From Morinoia aosen (Eukaryota; Arthropoda; Malacostraca; Amphipoda; Talitridae): a stretch of 64,000 nt of DNA. The position numbers were made by a program, and so were the translations under genes. Of this stretch, positions 34,611-45,469 are shown in pieces (position 1 is the first letter of the stretch; each line of letters begins with the position of its first letter). The notes beneath the pieces were generated by a model. It ran no database searches and had not been told where the DNA came from. It was given only the letters and a program-made list of their open reading frames with translations. The stretch lies in the NCBI GenBank assembly GCA_030386875.1, contig CM059559.1, forward strand, positions 67,842,392-67,906,391, read 5' to 3'.

Positions 34611-35033
34611 ACCCACAATTCCTACATTCCACTTTCTACGTAGGAATTCGACTGCTTCGTCCTCTAACACAAGACGCCCATCTAGTAAATACAACTAGTG
34701 GCTCGAAATTTACCTCTCACATAGTACGTTCACGTTCAAACGCACGTCTTTATCATCTTACACGAGAGGACTTAAAAACGTACGTCCGCGTACGCGCACT
34801 TATTCACGTAGTAATGCGTACACTAGACATATGTTATCAATCAATTTCACTTCAATACGTGTTCAGTCTACCCCTCGAGCGGTAGAGTTCAGTTTGGACG
34901 CCATTACTGACGAGTGCATTTCCAAATTTCCGAAAATAATTCATGCAGTGAAGAGTTAACTTTATTCAAAGGGAAATACTTTTGACTACAGAATATTAAT
35001 TTATTTTTAATTTGTTTATACACGATCTCTGTT
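34611..35033. other. Intergenic
   Basis: ACGT-rich patch at 34740-34830 (several ACGTAC/ACGCAC words). No gene recognised. Confidence 0.45.
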
Positions 35034-35342
35034 ACTGATGGGATTAAATTGTTCAACATATGGACTAAATGAAGTTTGGCTGTAGAATATCAAATCCTTG
35101 ATAAAGTTTTTTATTGGATCCCTCAGTAAATTTCATACCAGATACCACATAAGAAAATTCTTTGGGTGTCTTTATTCCCAAGGTATCAGAAAATGCTTTT
35201 ATTTCTCTAATGAAATGAGTTATTGATTCTATATTAAAGTCTGGAATCGAGCTCTTGATTGCATCTATATGAGAGTTATCTTATGATCCTTTGTAAGAAA
35301 GTAAAATGACTAATTTTGCATTATAAATATTAATTCCAGCCA
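35034..35342 (-). pseudogene. Unidentified ORF relic in the Polinton-like cluster
   Basis: From an ATG at about 35342 the minus strand reads mostly open (MAGINIYNAKLVILLSYKG, then a stop, then about 65 further open codons). I do not recognise the product. Its orientation and spacing suggest it belongs to the same decayed cluster. Confidence 0.3.
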
Positions 35343-36140
35343 TTTTTTAGAAGAAAAAAATTGCTGTTTTGGAAAAATAAAGTAGATATTTATGAACGTT
35401 TATCATACAGATCTCGTACAAATTCAGCGAATCATTCAATTTCTAAACGCTTCAATACTTCTAAGCATGAATTTCCACTAATGACTTCTAGTTTTTCTAT
35501 TCTGGCAGAACAAATAATTTTATCGTGCTTCCTTTTAATTTATCGTTTTTATATACTTATCAAATTTTTTGGACATTTTAAACAAGAACTGTTAGAGCAA
35601 TAACATACACCTTTTTTGCTAAACCAACAAGTCAAATGTGTCTAACATCTATATCAAGATTCATGATGCCTTTTTTTAATTTCCTTCGGTTGCTTTGGTA
35701 ATGAATCTTTCATGAAGATGCCTCTAACATTTTATATATTCAATATTCTTATATAATACATCAAGTCATGCTGAGATAATGGTTTGATTGATATTATTAT
35801 TTTTTGCTGACTTCATGTAGAGACTTTTGCTGCAAGTATTTTTTGCAGGAGTTATTCTTATACCTGAGCCATTTTTGTATTCCATAATGTTATTATGTCT
35901 TATTGTGGCTGATAATAATTTATCACCAGCTTTTTTCTTATTAGCTGTAAATGCTATTGCGAACCACCTCCAGTCAAAGGGCCTGTCAATGAAGCTGAGA
36001 TTGTAAATATAAACCCCTCTTTTTCGCAGTCTCTTCAGAAATAATAGAAGTCTTTACCTTTTTGCAAATAAAAACCTACCTTTGACCTGTATCCTATTGT
36101 TCTTTGTTGTTAATTTTCTTCTTACGCCTTACACAGTACA
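35343..36140 (-). pseudogene. Adenain-type cysteine protease-like relic with upstream basic segment
   Basis: Several minus-strand fragments in different frames recall the protein that follows the capsid genes in insect Polinton-like elements. These are a short basic stretch (MYCVRRKKK), a segment with GSGIRITPAK, a segment with NVRGIFMKDSLPKQP, then GIMNLD, and a C-terminal piece with CLEVLKRL. In intact relatives these surround the His/Cys catalytic region that processes capsid precursors. Here several stops and shifts separate the pieces and the catalytic histidine region is not intact. Assignment is from remembered motif order and needs a profile search. Confidence 0.4.
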
Positions 36141-36210
36141 TTATTTTGTAAACATTTTATATGAATATGTTTTATTTTCAGTAGTTTAAGTTCATTTTAT
36201 CACCGTTAAA

Positions 36211-36600
36211 TTAGAATGGAATAATTCTATCAGATACGATTAATGCATATGTATGTGTATCGTTTGGAATGTTTGATTTGTATTCTGCCTTAATTTTTAT
36301 ATCAGTTGTAGTGTCTTTAATTCGTTCATTCTTTCTGCTGATGTCAAACACATACATTGGATCTAAATATCTGAAATCTCTGTATTCGACAGCGCAACTT
36401 TCGTGGGAAACGTAATCTGTTTGCATGTTATAGGCTGTGGCATAATTATTGTTCTAGAAATCAAAATGTAAATTATGCTCGACATATCTTTCACTATTTA
36501 ATTGAACATAAGCATTTGTTTAAGTCACAGTGATCGAACACAGCATTGTTCTCAACCTGAGAATAATATTTTTTCCTTTGGAGTGCATTAATAATTTATA
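36211..36600 (-). pseudogene. Hexon-like (double jelly-roll) capsid relic, C-terminal part
   Basis: The last 71 codons are open and contain DPMYVFDISRKNERIKDT and TYALIVSDR, the typical end of insect double-jelly-roll capsid-like proteins. Upstream (higher coordinates) the homologous reading continues as VFDHCDL and AYVQLNSERY, but with one frameshift near 36530 and one in-frame stop near 36460. The gene is broken at 36611-36617 by the retrotransposon; the remainder lies beyond 40642. It would be the major capsid protein in an intact element; here it is non-functional. Confidence 0.6.
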
Positions 36601-37239
36601 CGTAGTTAACGTCTTATGACTTATGAGTTTGACTGACTGACTTATTGAGTTTGATATTATTTTGATATCTGTCCACATGTTTTCTTCTTGATTTTTGATA
36701 GAATTACCTTTGCCTATTCAAGGCATCGACGTCGACCTTGCAGCTTTGTTTTGCTGCTTACTAAATTGTTTTTCAATTTCTTTCTTTTCTCCTTTTTTAT
36801 CGAATGCCCATACCGAACTTGCTGCTCAGACTTAACTCGTGTATATGTTTCTAAATCTGGAAACAATTAAGATAGTCAAGATTTTAAAATTCCATAAATG
36901 ACTTCACTGTCACTTCGTTGTTAAATCAATTTCGTCCTTGCTACGTCTTATAAGTGTTATATGCAGATACCACTGGTACGTCAGCCTTGTAACTACATTA
37001 TTTGCCATTTATGATCCCTAATGTTCCTGCTCATGGACTGAGTTTGCGCTCTCCTTATGAAATCATACTAGGTTTTAAACAATTTAGACTAATAATCTTT
37101 GTGTGTGACGTGTACTTTTTTAGTTTCTCTTTTTTTTCAATTTAATTATAAGTAGGAATGTCCTTATTTTTACCTTGATCCTGTAGTTTGTATCATTTTT
37201 ATTTTTACGTCGCATTTTACTTACTGTTCCTTAATTGTA

Positions 37240-40200
37240 ATGACTGACCATGTTGACTTTTTCGAAAATATTGATCCAGATCTCAATCATTTGAATAGAC
37301 TGCACCCAAACCTAAATGAAACTGGAAACTGTAAATACCTAAATATTAAAAAATTCAATGAATCGATGAGGAAGACCTGTAACGATTTTTCTCTATTATG
37401 TTGGAACTGTAGATCCATTTATCCGAAAATAGATGAAATATCTTGTACTATCACTGAGCTGAACAGCAATTTTGATGTTCTCAGTTTCACCGAAAGTTGG
37501 CTAGATGACTCATCTAAAGACCTGATTCAAATTCAAAACTATTATAGCCATCATTCACTCCGTAGTAACAAACGTGGTGGTGGCATCAGTACGTCCATAT
37601 CTAAGCATATATCTTCGAAAGTCATTTTAAATGCAACTATGAATCGTGAACATATTGAGACTTTATTTATAGAACTAACGAAAAATGATGAACGGATTAT
37701 GCTTGGGACAGTATATAGGCCCCCAACAGCTTGTAACGTCTCTTTCATGAACGAGCTTCAAAGCATAATATCTCAGTTCAACAAGTCTTTATATAATGAC
37801 ATAATAATCTGCGGGGATTTCAACTACGATCTTCTACAATATGATAGCTGTGAGCAAATCTCAAACTTCATAAATGTTTTACAGTCTAGCTCCTTCCTTC
37901 CAATCATCACGAAACCTACACGTGTTGCTTCTGAATCGGCTACGTTACTCGATAATATTTTTATGTTAGATCCGACTGATTTTCTCACCGGAATAATAAT
38001 TTTTGACTTATCTGACCATTTCCCGGTGTTTCTCATCAAGAAAAATGTCTATAGTCCTTGTACCAGCCCACAGGCTGATACTTATTCATTTCGTTGTGTA
38101 ATCGAATACAATTTGGGAACAATGCGAACTGCTCTAGAAGAATTAATGCCATCATTAGACATCTATGAACGGGACAATAATGCGATTAACATTGATGAAG
38201 CAATACTAAAATTAACTGAAATTATAACGACCGCATATAACCAGTGCTGTCCAATAATCACCCGCACAATTCCGCCGAAAAATAGACAAAAGCCCTGGAT
38301 TACTGAAGATATCGTGATCAATATAAAGAAAAGTCAAGCGTACCTATCTTTACTATACGAAGGGCGAATATCTAAAGTAACGTATAACAGATTCAGGAAT
38401 CATGTGACAAATCAAATACGAACCTCAAAACGAGACTTTTTCACGCGCAAATTTACTGAATACAAAACTGATATTAAAAAAACTTGGCGCCTGCTTAATT
38501 CATGCTATAAACCGAATAATAATACTACGAAAACAATTGAGTCCGTCGTTCACGAAAATGTTAAATACCACGAGAAAAAAGATATTGCAACTGTGTTTAA
38601 CAACTTTTTTGTAAACATAGGAAAAAATATAGCCGATAGTGTCTTCAGTGAACCCACAGACCACTTGCAATACATGGACCATGTCCGTGAACCTAACTCT
38701 TTCTTTTTCACGCCAACTAATCCCTCCGATGTAATTACGTGCATAAACAACTTGAAAAATAAATCAAGTGAATTGAAAAATTTTTCGGCTAAAGTTCTTA
38801 AGGCAATAGCTGATATAATAGCACCGTACTTATCTTATATTATCAACCAATCCCTTTCCCAAGGTATCTTCCCCAACTCTTTCAAAATTGCGAGAGTGAC
38901 CCCTATTTTTAAAAATGGTGATAAAAACTGCATCAACAATTATAGACCTATCTCTGTACTACCAATTCTTAGCAAAATATTCGAGAAAATTGTGTATAAA
39001 AAAGTGTATTCGTATTTTGAACAAAAATCTTTCCTCTACCACAAACAATACGGTTTTCGTTATAAGAAATCTACGACACAAGCTGTATTAAATCATTTGC
39101 AATACCTTTATTCTAATATAGATGAGGGAAAGCTTGTTTTCTCCGTATTTCTTGACTTTCGAAAAGCATTCGATTGTGTGGACCATAACGTATTACTCTC
39201 GAAACTACATTGTTATGGCATTCGAGGGGCTGCCCATGATTGGTTCAGATCATACTTAGCAAATCGGAAACAATACGTTGTCATTGACGACGCAAAATCA
39301 AACCCTCAGACAATTAGCCATGGAGTTCCACAAGGATCTGTCCTTGGGCCTCTCCTATTTCTAATTTTTATCAATGATATCATTAAATCTACATCATTCT
39401 TCAAATTCATACTTTTTGCCGATGACAGTACCCTTTCTGCTCTCCTTCCAAACCAAAATTCCGCTAGGATGGCGGAGCGTATAAATAATGAACTTCATAA
39501 GGTTTCATTGTGGCTTAAAGCTAATAAAATAAGCCTTAATATCCATAAAACAAAATATATTACGTTCTCATACAAGAAAACTATATCTCTCCCACGCATT
39601 AAAATTGGCGAAGGTGAAATCGAAGAAACCAACTCAAGTAAATTCCTGGGCATCATAATAGACAAACATCTAACCTTTAAAGAGCACATCGCCCATATTA
39701 GTTCTAAATTATCAAAATCCATCGGAATCCTAAATAAAGTTAAAAATTTCCTGCCTGAAACAGCCTTACAAATGCTCTACCGAACGCTCATTACACCATA
39801 CTTGCAATACGGAATAGAAGCATGGCACGGAACTGATAAAAATAAAACCAACAAAATTTTTACAACGCAAAAAAGAGCCATAAGAGCGGTAAAGAATCTA
39901 GAATATAATGCTCACACAAATGACTCATTCAAAAATTTACGAATAATTAAGCTTTCGGATCTCTACAAAATCTCCATTTGCAATTTCATTTACAAAACTT
40001 TAACAAATGATGGCGACAATAGCCTAAAACAATTATTAACTGCGCAAACTGGTCATCACGACCATTTAACCTGAAATAGAAGTCAATTCATGCTTCCTTA
40101 TTACTCAAAGGCTCGGTCACAACACAGTATCCTCTTCGTTGGAACTAAAACTTGGAACTCAATACCTGCGGAGATCCGTGAAAGTAATTCTTATAAGGTA

Positions 40201-40242
40201 TTCAAAAAAAATCTTGAGTCTCACTTCCTGTCAGATTACTAG
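37240..40242 (+). pseudogene. Endonuclease/reverse transcriptase ORF with late TGA
   Basis: From the ATG at 37240, 944 codons are open to a TGA at 40072-40074. The same frame then continues 55 codons to TAG at 40240-40242, and this extension encodes the usual C-terminal block of such elements (FVGTKTWNSIPAEIR). The TGA probably came from CGA by C-to-T change. Domains: APE-type endonuclease at residues about 45-270 (LCWNCRSIYPKI, FTESWL, GTVYRPP, IICGDFNYDLL, LSDHFPVF); reverse transcriptase at about 540-810 (RVTPIFKNGD, YRPISVLP, QYGFR, FLDFRKAFDCVDH, HGVPQGSVLGPLLF, and catalytic FADDS). The protein would nick target DNA and copy its RNA there. Only the C-terminal tail is lost, so residual activity cannot be excluded. 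The CR1/L2-like clade call rests on motif style and the microsatellite tail. Confidence 0.9.
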
Positions 40243-40641
40243 TTGTGTAAGATCACAGAGTCAAACCTTATCCCCTACATAACTGGTTCTAATAATGTAA
40301 TTTGCCTTGGTTAATTTCGCCGATCTCCAGTCTATTCTTGAATCGTTTGTCGAATATACTGTTAAATCTAGTCCATATGAACTATATTGTAAAATGAAGT
40401 ATCAAATTTCGAGTTAATTATCTCATTGGTCAGTCTAATGCGTCTCTAGTTTAAGTGAATTAGGTTAAACATTACTGTACTCTTTAGACTAACCTTGATG
40501 GTAGGATGCCCTAGAAGTCACTGAACTTATTCGGGCTCACAGGTAGCTATACTCAAATTTGACCATTGTACTAGACTTAAGAAACATTCTATCTCTGTAT
40601 CACCTGTGGTAAATAAATTGTTTAAATTGTTTAAATTGTTT
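40075..40641 (+). repeat. 3' tail region of the retrotransposon
   Basis: Contains the 55-codon extension after the TGA, then noncoding sequence, ending in about three copies of TTTAAATTG. Confidence 0.7.
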
Positions 40642-40787
40642 GTCTTATCTCTGGTGGGAGTTAATGATTTGTTTTAATTGTCGGTTTGAATTGACAATTG
40701 GCAGATTATTTTACCTCTATAGATATAGTTTGATTTTGCATTGATCAGATAATTTAAAAGCTGGCGTTTTTCAAACTAGCTTATTTA

Positions 40788-41082
40788 TCATAATTTTCCA
40801 TCACTAAATTTGTCATCTTTGGTATTGGGATGTTTTCCATCACTTTTGAATATAGAATTAGAATTATTGCTAATTTGAGTAAGCGTATGCTTCACTCCAT
40901 AAATCACTTTATTATAATTATCACAAAATCCTAAAATATGTTCAAGTGAAATCTCTGCTCTGAATTTACAATTTACTGAACCTAGATAATCATTACGTTC
41001 ACTCAACCGATCGTTTGATTTTTCATTCTTCTTTGTAACAACGGTCCAAAAGAATTTCATCTGTTCTTTTGAAGTCCGTTGG
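40788..41082 (-). pseudogene. Hexon-like capsid relic, middle part
   Basis: An open minus-strand segment containing ILGFCDNYNKVIYGVKHTLT, a motif I associate with the first jelly-roll of insect Polinton-like major capsid proteins. It ends in two stops near 40786 on one side, and on the other is interrupted by the MITE at 41085-41196. Its continuation is 41199-41535. Confidence 0.6.
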
Positions 41083-41084
41083 TA

Positions 41085-41196
41085 CCCAGTCTCACTTTTT
41101 CGCCACCTGCATGCATGCATGTTTTTCGCCGCCTAAGTAATTAAATCGCTTAGGCGTCGAAAAACATGCATGCTCCGGCGAAAAAGTTTGACCGGG
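41085..41196. mobile_element. 112-bp palindromic MITE with TA duplication
   Basis: Two arms of about 50 bp are inverted copies of each other (CCCAGTC, ACTTTTTCGCC and CATGTTTTTCGCCGCCTAAG against CTTAGGCGTCGAAAAACATG, GGCGAAAAAGT and GACCGGG). TA stands on both sides at 41083-41084 and 41197-41198. The insertion splits the hexon-like relic. A TA duplication and hairpin form suggest a Tc1/mariner-mobilised MITE. Confidence 0.8.
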
Positions 41197-41198
41197 TA

Positions 41199-41535
41199 TG
41201 TTACTAACCCTTTAAAGTTGATGCAGTGGCTAGAAAACTATAACCTGCGATTTCATCATCTGCTATGTTGTAAGATTTTCGATCAAATAAATTCATTACA
41301 CCATTAATAATAATAGACATTTTTTTATCTTTGAAATTGTAATCATTTCCATCTTCTTTATTCAAAACTCATCCGATATAAACAAAACTTTTAGCAGTGA
41401 ATAAATACTGATCATGATTCTGAATAATGATTCTGATATATGTTCACGATTCAAATCAGTTCTAATTTGTGGCTCATAATCACGAGTTTTAATCTTTTGA
41501 ATAGATTCATCAATTTTATTCGATTCATTCCATTA
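41199..41535 (-). pseudogene. Hexon-like capsid relic, N-terminal part
   Basis: The minus strand reads in pieces IDESIQKIKTRDYEPQIRTD, then IIINGVMNLFD, then ASTLKGLVT, in the order expected for the beginning of the same double-jelly-roll protein. At least two frameshifts occur. The start lies near 41535, about 30 bp from the end of the penton-like relic. Confidence 0.5.
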
Positions 41536-41563
41536 TAATGTTTCTATTTTTGATACAAAAAAT

Positions 41564-42193
41564 TCAAACTATTTTTGAATTTCTTGATCTTAAGTGTAAC
41601 CGAACCGTTATTTCTTTACCTTTTGTATGTAGTGTAGTTCTATGTTTGTCAGTAAGCCACAATCTTAAATCAAAAATTAAATGTTGGTAAATCGGTATGT
41701 AAACAGGCTTGTTTGGATTCCCCACAATGTTATATCCAGGTGGAATGTTCGGGAAGAAAGTGTATAAAATATTATACAGTGAGCTTTTGAGATACGAGCC
41801 GTTAATTACGCTGCAACGAACTAGTATTGCGTTTATGGATATAATTTAATATTTACTATGTTTGTACTTTCATTATCTCCAACGTCTTCTACAACCGCAT
41901 CCCCAAATACTAACAAAGATTTCAAAGTGTTCTCCCCATTGAAATAAGCTTTTAGTGTTGTGGAATGAATAACTATTAAATATCAAAGTATAGGTGTTTG
42001 CTTTAATTTCTATGATACCTTGTAGCTTCTTCTGGATAAATTCATTAGTACTATCTATTTCAAAACAGCCTGTTGGAATTCTAATAACATTTTCAGAACC
42101 ATTAACCTCATAATAAAATTTATTATTCTTTTCAGCGATGTTCGAAACAAAATGATACAAATCTAATCCAACTCATTCAATTTCTAGGAATAT
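41564..42193 (-). pseudogene. Penton-like (minor capsid) relic
   Basis: The N-terminal portion reads NNKFYYEVNGSENVIRIPTG and FEID. The C-terminal portion reads VINGSYLKSSLYNILYTFFP, then PPGYNIV and GKEITVRLHLRSR, ending at a stop at 41564-41566. This is the pattern I know from insect Polinton-like proteins encoded just upstream of the double-jelly-roll capsid, probably the vertex (penton) protein. A stop at about 42178 and a frameshift near 41880 separate the parts. Non-functional. Confidence 0.55.
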
Positions 42194-42289
42194 TAATGCT
42201 TAATTGCTTCAGAATAGTTTTAAGATTGCATTCTTTTTTAGCAGAAAAGAACGATTGGATGAGTGCCTGTGGAGTGGCTGTGTCTATTT

Positions 42290-42600
42290 TTAAAAGTGTG
42301 ACTACATGCATGCAGTCTTACGTTGGTAGTACCAAACTCCAACAATTCATCAGACATAGCCAACACGCAGGAATATCTCATAGAACCGGTCGTGCACTAA
42401 CCCTTCCACATCAATCAGCAATTAGAGATCACTGCGAGAATTTGAACCATTCATTCAAAAGCACTAATTTTTCAATTCTATGCAAAGCTATTAGTGAGGA
42501 TGACCTCAGAATTTTAGAGTCCCTTTTCATATTTAGAAATAAACCTAACCTCAACAAAGACATTAGTGCAGTAAAGTTATCAATTGCCCCCACCTACTGA
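42290..42600 (+). pseudogene. Penelope-like element fragment (GIY-YIG endonuclease C-terminus)
   Basis: The open frame to the TGA at 42598-42600 ends with QSYVGSTKL, HAGISHRTGR, SAIRDHCENLNH and LRILESLFIFRNKPNLN. This is the order found at the C-terminus of Penelope-like retroelements, where a GIY-YIG nuclease follows the reverse transcriptase (here YVG stands in the YIG position). The reverse transcriptase and the GIY half are missing, so this is a 5'-truncated copy. Its coding strand is opposite to the Polinton-like cluster beside it. Confidence 0.55.
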
Positions 42601-42607
42601 CGTACTT

Positions 42608-42690
42608 CTGCGTGTGTGTGTGCGTGTGTGTGAGCATAGCGTGTGTTCACTGGGTGTATCTGGATTAGCGTGTGCATGTGTGCTTGTGTA
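42608..42690. repeat. GT-rich tract downstream of Penelope-like fragment
   Basis: Interrupted TGTGTGTGCG runs following the stop codon. Confidence 0.7.
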
Positions 42691-42821
42691 AATTATGAGT
42701 ATGCAAGTGTTTGTGTATGAACGAATACAAATTAGGGTTCTTAGACGTTCAGAGATTTTTGTGGAATATATATATGTTTTTATCAAGATCTTAAGGAATT
42801 TTTTTTTTCTCCTGTTTCAGC

Positions 42822-42853
42822 ACTGATGATGAAATTTTTATATTCCGGAAACG
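42822..42853 (+). ncRNA. Possible hammerhead-ribozyme core in Penelope-like tail
   Basis: CTGATGA at 42823-42829 is followed 18 bp later by GAAAC at 42848-42852. These are the two invariant hammerhead boxes, and Penelope-like elements are known to carry such ribozymes. A short GAA...TTC pair could form helix II. Helices I and III are not convincing, so this is only a candidate. Confidence 0.2.
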
Positions 42854-42969
42854 TATGCAACAAATGTAAGGTTCGTTTTCCTTTGGTTCTGCTTTTTATT
42901 CTACGAGTAAGATTTTCGACCGATCGTCCTACTGGAAGTAGAATTGCTTTTCTTTCAATAAACGGCACT

Positions 42970-43640
42970 GGTTAACACTTCATAGTAATTGCACATTCAT
43001 ATAAACAATTTATAATTTACTTTATAGCTTAAACAGGTAAGATCCTATGTTCTCTGAGGGGTAATTCAGTCCTCCGGCCCGTCATTTTTCAATAAACACG
43101 AACGCATAAAAAAATTTGTAAATGCTTTGAAGAATGTTTTACTTTACTGTCAACTTTCATTGGTATTTTATTCATTTCAAGTCTACCAATACACCCTCTT
43201 CCCCTAACCCTCACAAAAACGGTGTAAAAATAAAATAGAGGATCACGGAACTCCAAGTAGAGACACCAGGCCACCACACACCACACAGCACCACACACCT
43301 CACAGCACCACACACCACACAGCGCCACACACCACACAACACACACACCACACAGCACCACACACCACACAGCACCACACACCACACAGCACTACACACC
43401 ACACAGCACCACACACCACACAGCACCACACACCACACCAGCACCATACACCACACAGCACCACACACCACACACCACTCATTCAACGCAGAGCGCAGCT
43501 TTCAACACGCCGCAGCTCCTGCTCACCGCCCCACATTTCGCTTCAGAACACCTGCACCGCCCACAGCACACGCGCAGGTGTCGCGCTCATCAAAGCTCGC
43601 ATGTGTTTCGTGTTCTGTACTCTATGTTAAACTTATACAT
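42970..43640. repeat. Dispersed repeat R1, copy C (5' part)
   Basis: Matches 4160-4700: AGCTTAAACAGGTAAGATCC, GTCCTCCGGCCCGTC and GCAGAGCGCAGCTTTCAACA all have counterparts. Its internal CACCACACA tract is expanded to about 210 bp. Confidence 0.75.
43270..43480. repeat. CACCACACAGCAC low-complexity array
   Basis: About 15 units of 13-14 bp, mostly CACCACACAGCAC plus ACA, inside R1 copy C. Open minus-strand frames over it are artefacts. Confidence 0.88.
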
Positions 43641-44299
43641 ACAATTCACTTCACTACAATTTCACTACATTTTCACTTCATTTGATAGCTTTTTGTATAA
43701 AAGGTCGCGAACCAGCTAAATGTCAGTCATTTATACCGGTACGTGAATGAGCAATTTACCTATTGGTACACAAGTGCCCATTATGCAGGGAGCGTGTTTG
43801 ATATTGGAAAAACTTTCTTTTGTTTTCCAAGGTAGTATCGATGTTGTAAGGTGAAAAGAAGGCCAAATGAGAGTTAGAATTCTTTTGATGTGGCTATCAT
43901 TCGTCGAGTTTCAGACCTTTGTTTGGGAAAATACAATTCCACTCAAAATTAAAAAGTGCTCGAAATGTTAGAACAATCTTTATCAATATCACTCTTTATG
44001 GACCATTTTTCCGCAATATTTAAACTTTTTTTGTTTCAGTTTTCCGACGGGTATCGATGACATAAGGTTAATAAAATACGAAACGCACGTTGCAATTTTT
44101 TAACAAAGATAAGAATCTCTAAAGTTTCAAATCATTTATCAGGCAAAAATAATTTCAACTGAAAAATTAAAAATCATTTAAACGCCTGAAAAATGTTTTT
44201 CCGTAACACTCCATTCATCATTGTTCCCCAATATTTAACAAAAAGTTACAAAGATCCTGCAGGAAACACCAAAATGTGAAAAGCAAATCAAATGGGAGA
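43641..44299. other. AT-rich intergenic stretch
   Basis: No gene or repeat partner recognised. Confidence 0.5.
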
Positions 44300-44428
44300 C
44301 AGGCATCTGTTGCCGCAGTTCCCGTACGGACAACAAATATATCGGCGCCCTTGCATTCGTCGTCACTGAAGCACAAATGTATCTCCCTTTTGCAGAAGAT
44401 CTTGATGATGAGGCGGTACCAGTAGCAG
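44300..44428 (-). CDS. Candidate cysteine-rich exon-like segment (exon C)
   Basis: On the minus strand TTTGTTCTCCCGGCCCTCAG before 44428 resembles a splice acceptor with the same phase as exon A. The following frame reads CYWYRLIIKIFCKREI then HLCFSDDECKG, recalling the CESDxDC core of exons A and B. A second minus frame over 44300-44338 reads ICCPYGNCGNRCL, so if this was one cysteine-rich peptide there is a one-base shift near 44345. It may therefore be a broken exon or coincidence. No donor is clear. Confidence 0.25.
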
Positions 44429-45059
44429 CTGAGGGCCGGGAGAACAAAGTAAAATGATATACAAATAAAAAAATAAAATTTTGCAGTAAAAATACTTGAC
44501 ATAACCATGACTATAACTGTTTTTCGGTCTTTTCTTTTCTAAAACACTGGCCATCACTCCAACAAGCGCTTCAAAAACATAGTTTCATTCAATCATGGCT
44601 ATTTCAATAACGTTTCTTTTGAATTTTCATCAAACTTCGCGAGTAGTTACAAAGGCATTTGGCCGCTATTGAGGGATCGGTAAAATATGGACACAAATGC
44701 GAAGAGATGCTAACACATGCAAGTTACAATAATTCTAGTGCATCAAATGGGACTGGTGCGGTACAGGGAGGGAGGGCATGTCGATATGACGTCGAGTTAA
44801 CAAAGTAACTTTCCTTTCATGGTATTTACGTGTGAAACCAGCATTAATCATTTGTCGCAGACTACATGTAAAATAAGCTAGTCCAATCGCAACCTGTACT
44901 GCGCAGTCTAATTTAATCACGTAACCTATATAAATCCCTAAATATATATGCAAACTATTATAATCCCTAATTAATGCCTAAATTAAACGCAGCCTATGGT
45001 AGGCTATTTTCAAACTGAGCTAGCCTAATCGCAGCCCAAATCGAGTTCACCCACCGTGA
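44429..45059. other. Intergenic
   Basis: No gene recognised. Confidence 0.5.
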
Positions 45060-45365
45060 TCTAAACTAGAGACAACAACTGGAGCCAAGATTGGGATTTT
45101 CGAATAAAAAATTCAACAAGGTTCGCCTACTGTAGCATAGATTGAGATCCTCAGCTTAAGATCATATGTAGGCGATCAACTGCAAATTAGATTGAGATTA
45201 TCAACCCTAGATTTGGCTGGACTTCGCTAATGACTGATTAAGATCCCAACAGTAGATTAGACTGAGGTCTTTTACTTCAGCCTAGATTAAGAACCTCAAT
45301 ATTAGATAAGATTGGGGTCATATCTACCGTAATCTAGATCGAAATCCTCTACTTTACATTAGCCA
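45060..45365. repeat. Degenerate TAGATTGAGATCCTCA repeats
   Basis: Seven or eight diverged occurrences of TAGATTGAGATC or TAGATTAGACTGAGGTC, spaced irregularly at 30-55 bp. Confidence 0.55.
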
Positions 45366-45469
45366 GTGGTTCGTCCTCTCCATCTTAGATGGAATTTTCG
45401 CCGAGTTAACAACATAAAAATTCCGAAAAATACGTCATGCAATCACATTTTATCCTACTCATTTAACTC

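Larger units (their letters stand above)
36618..40641 (+). mobile_element. Non-LTR retrotransposon (CR1/L2-like group), nearly complete
   Basis: Carries a single large endonuclease/reverse transcriptase frame, about 400 bp of 3' UTR, and a 3' tail of 9-bp repeats (AAATTGTTT) ending at 40641. GTCTTAT occurs at 36611-36617 and 40642-40648 and is a candidate 7-bp target-site duplication. It lies on the plus strand inside the minus-strand hexon-like relic. About 620 bp before the start codon would be 5' UTR; no ORF1 is recognisable there. Confidence 0.75.
35034..42193 (-). other. Decayed Polinton/adintovirus-like gene cluster
   Basis: Minus-strand relics read in the order penton-like (about 42.19-41.56 kb), hexon-like (41.54-36.21 kb, split by two insertions), small basic ORF plus adenain-like protease relic (36.14-35.34 kb), and an unidentified ORF. 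Penton next to hexon, with a viral-type protease nearby, is characteristic of Polintons (Mavericks) and adintoviruses. Every gene carries stops or frameshifts, so this is an old germline copy. No DNA polymerase B, integrase, FtsK-like ATPase or terminal repeats are visible. Family assignment rests on remembered motif patterns. Confidence 0.55.
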
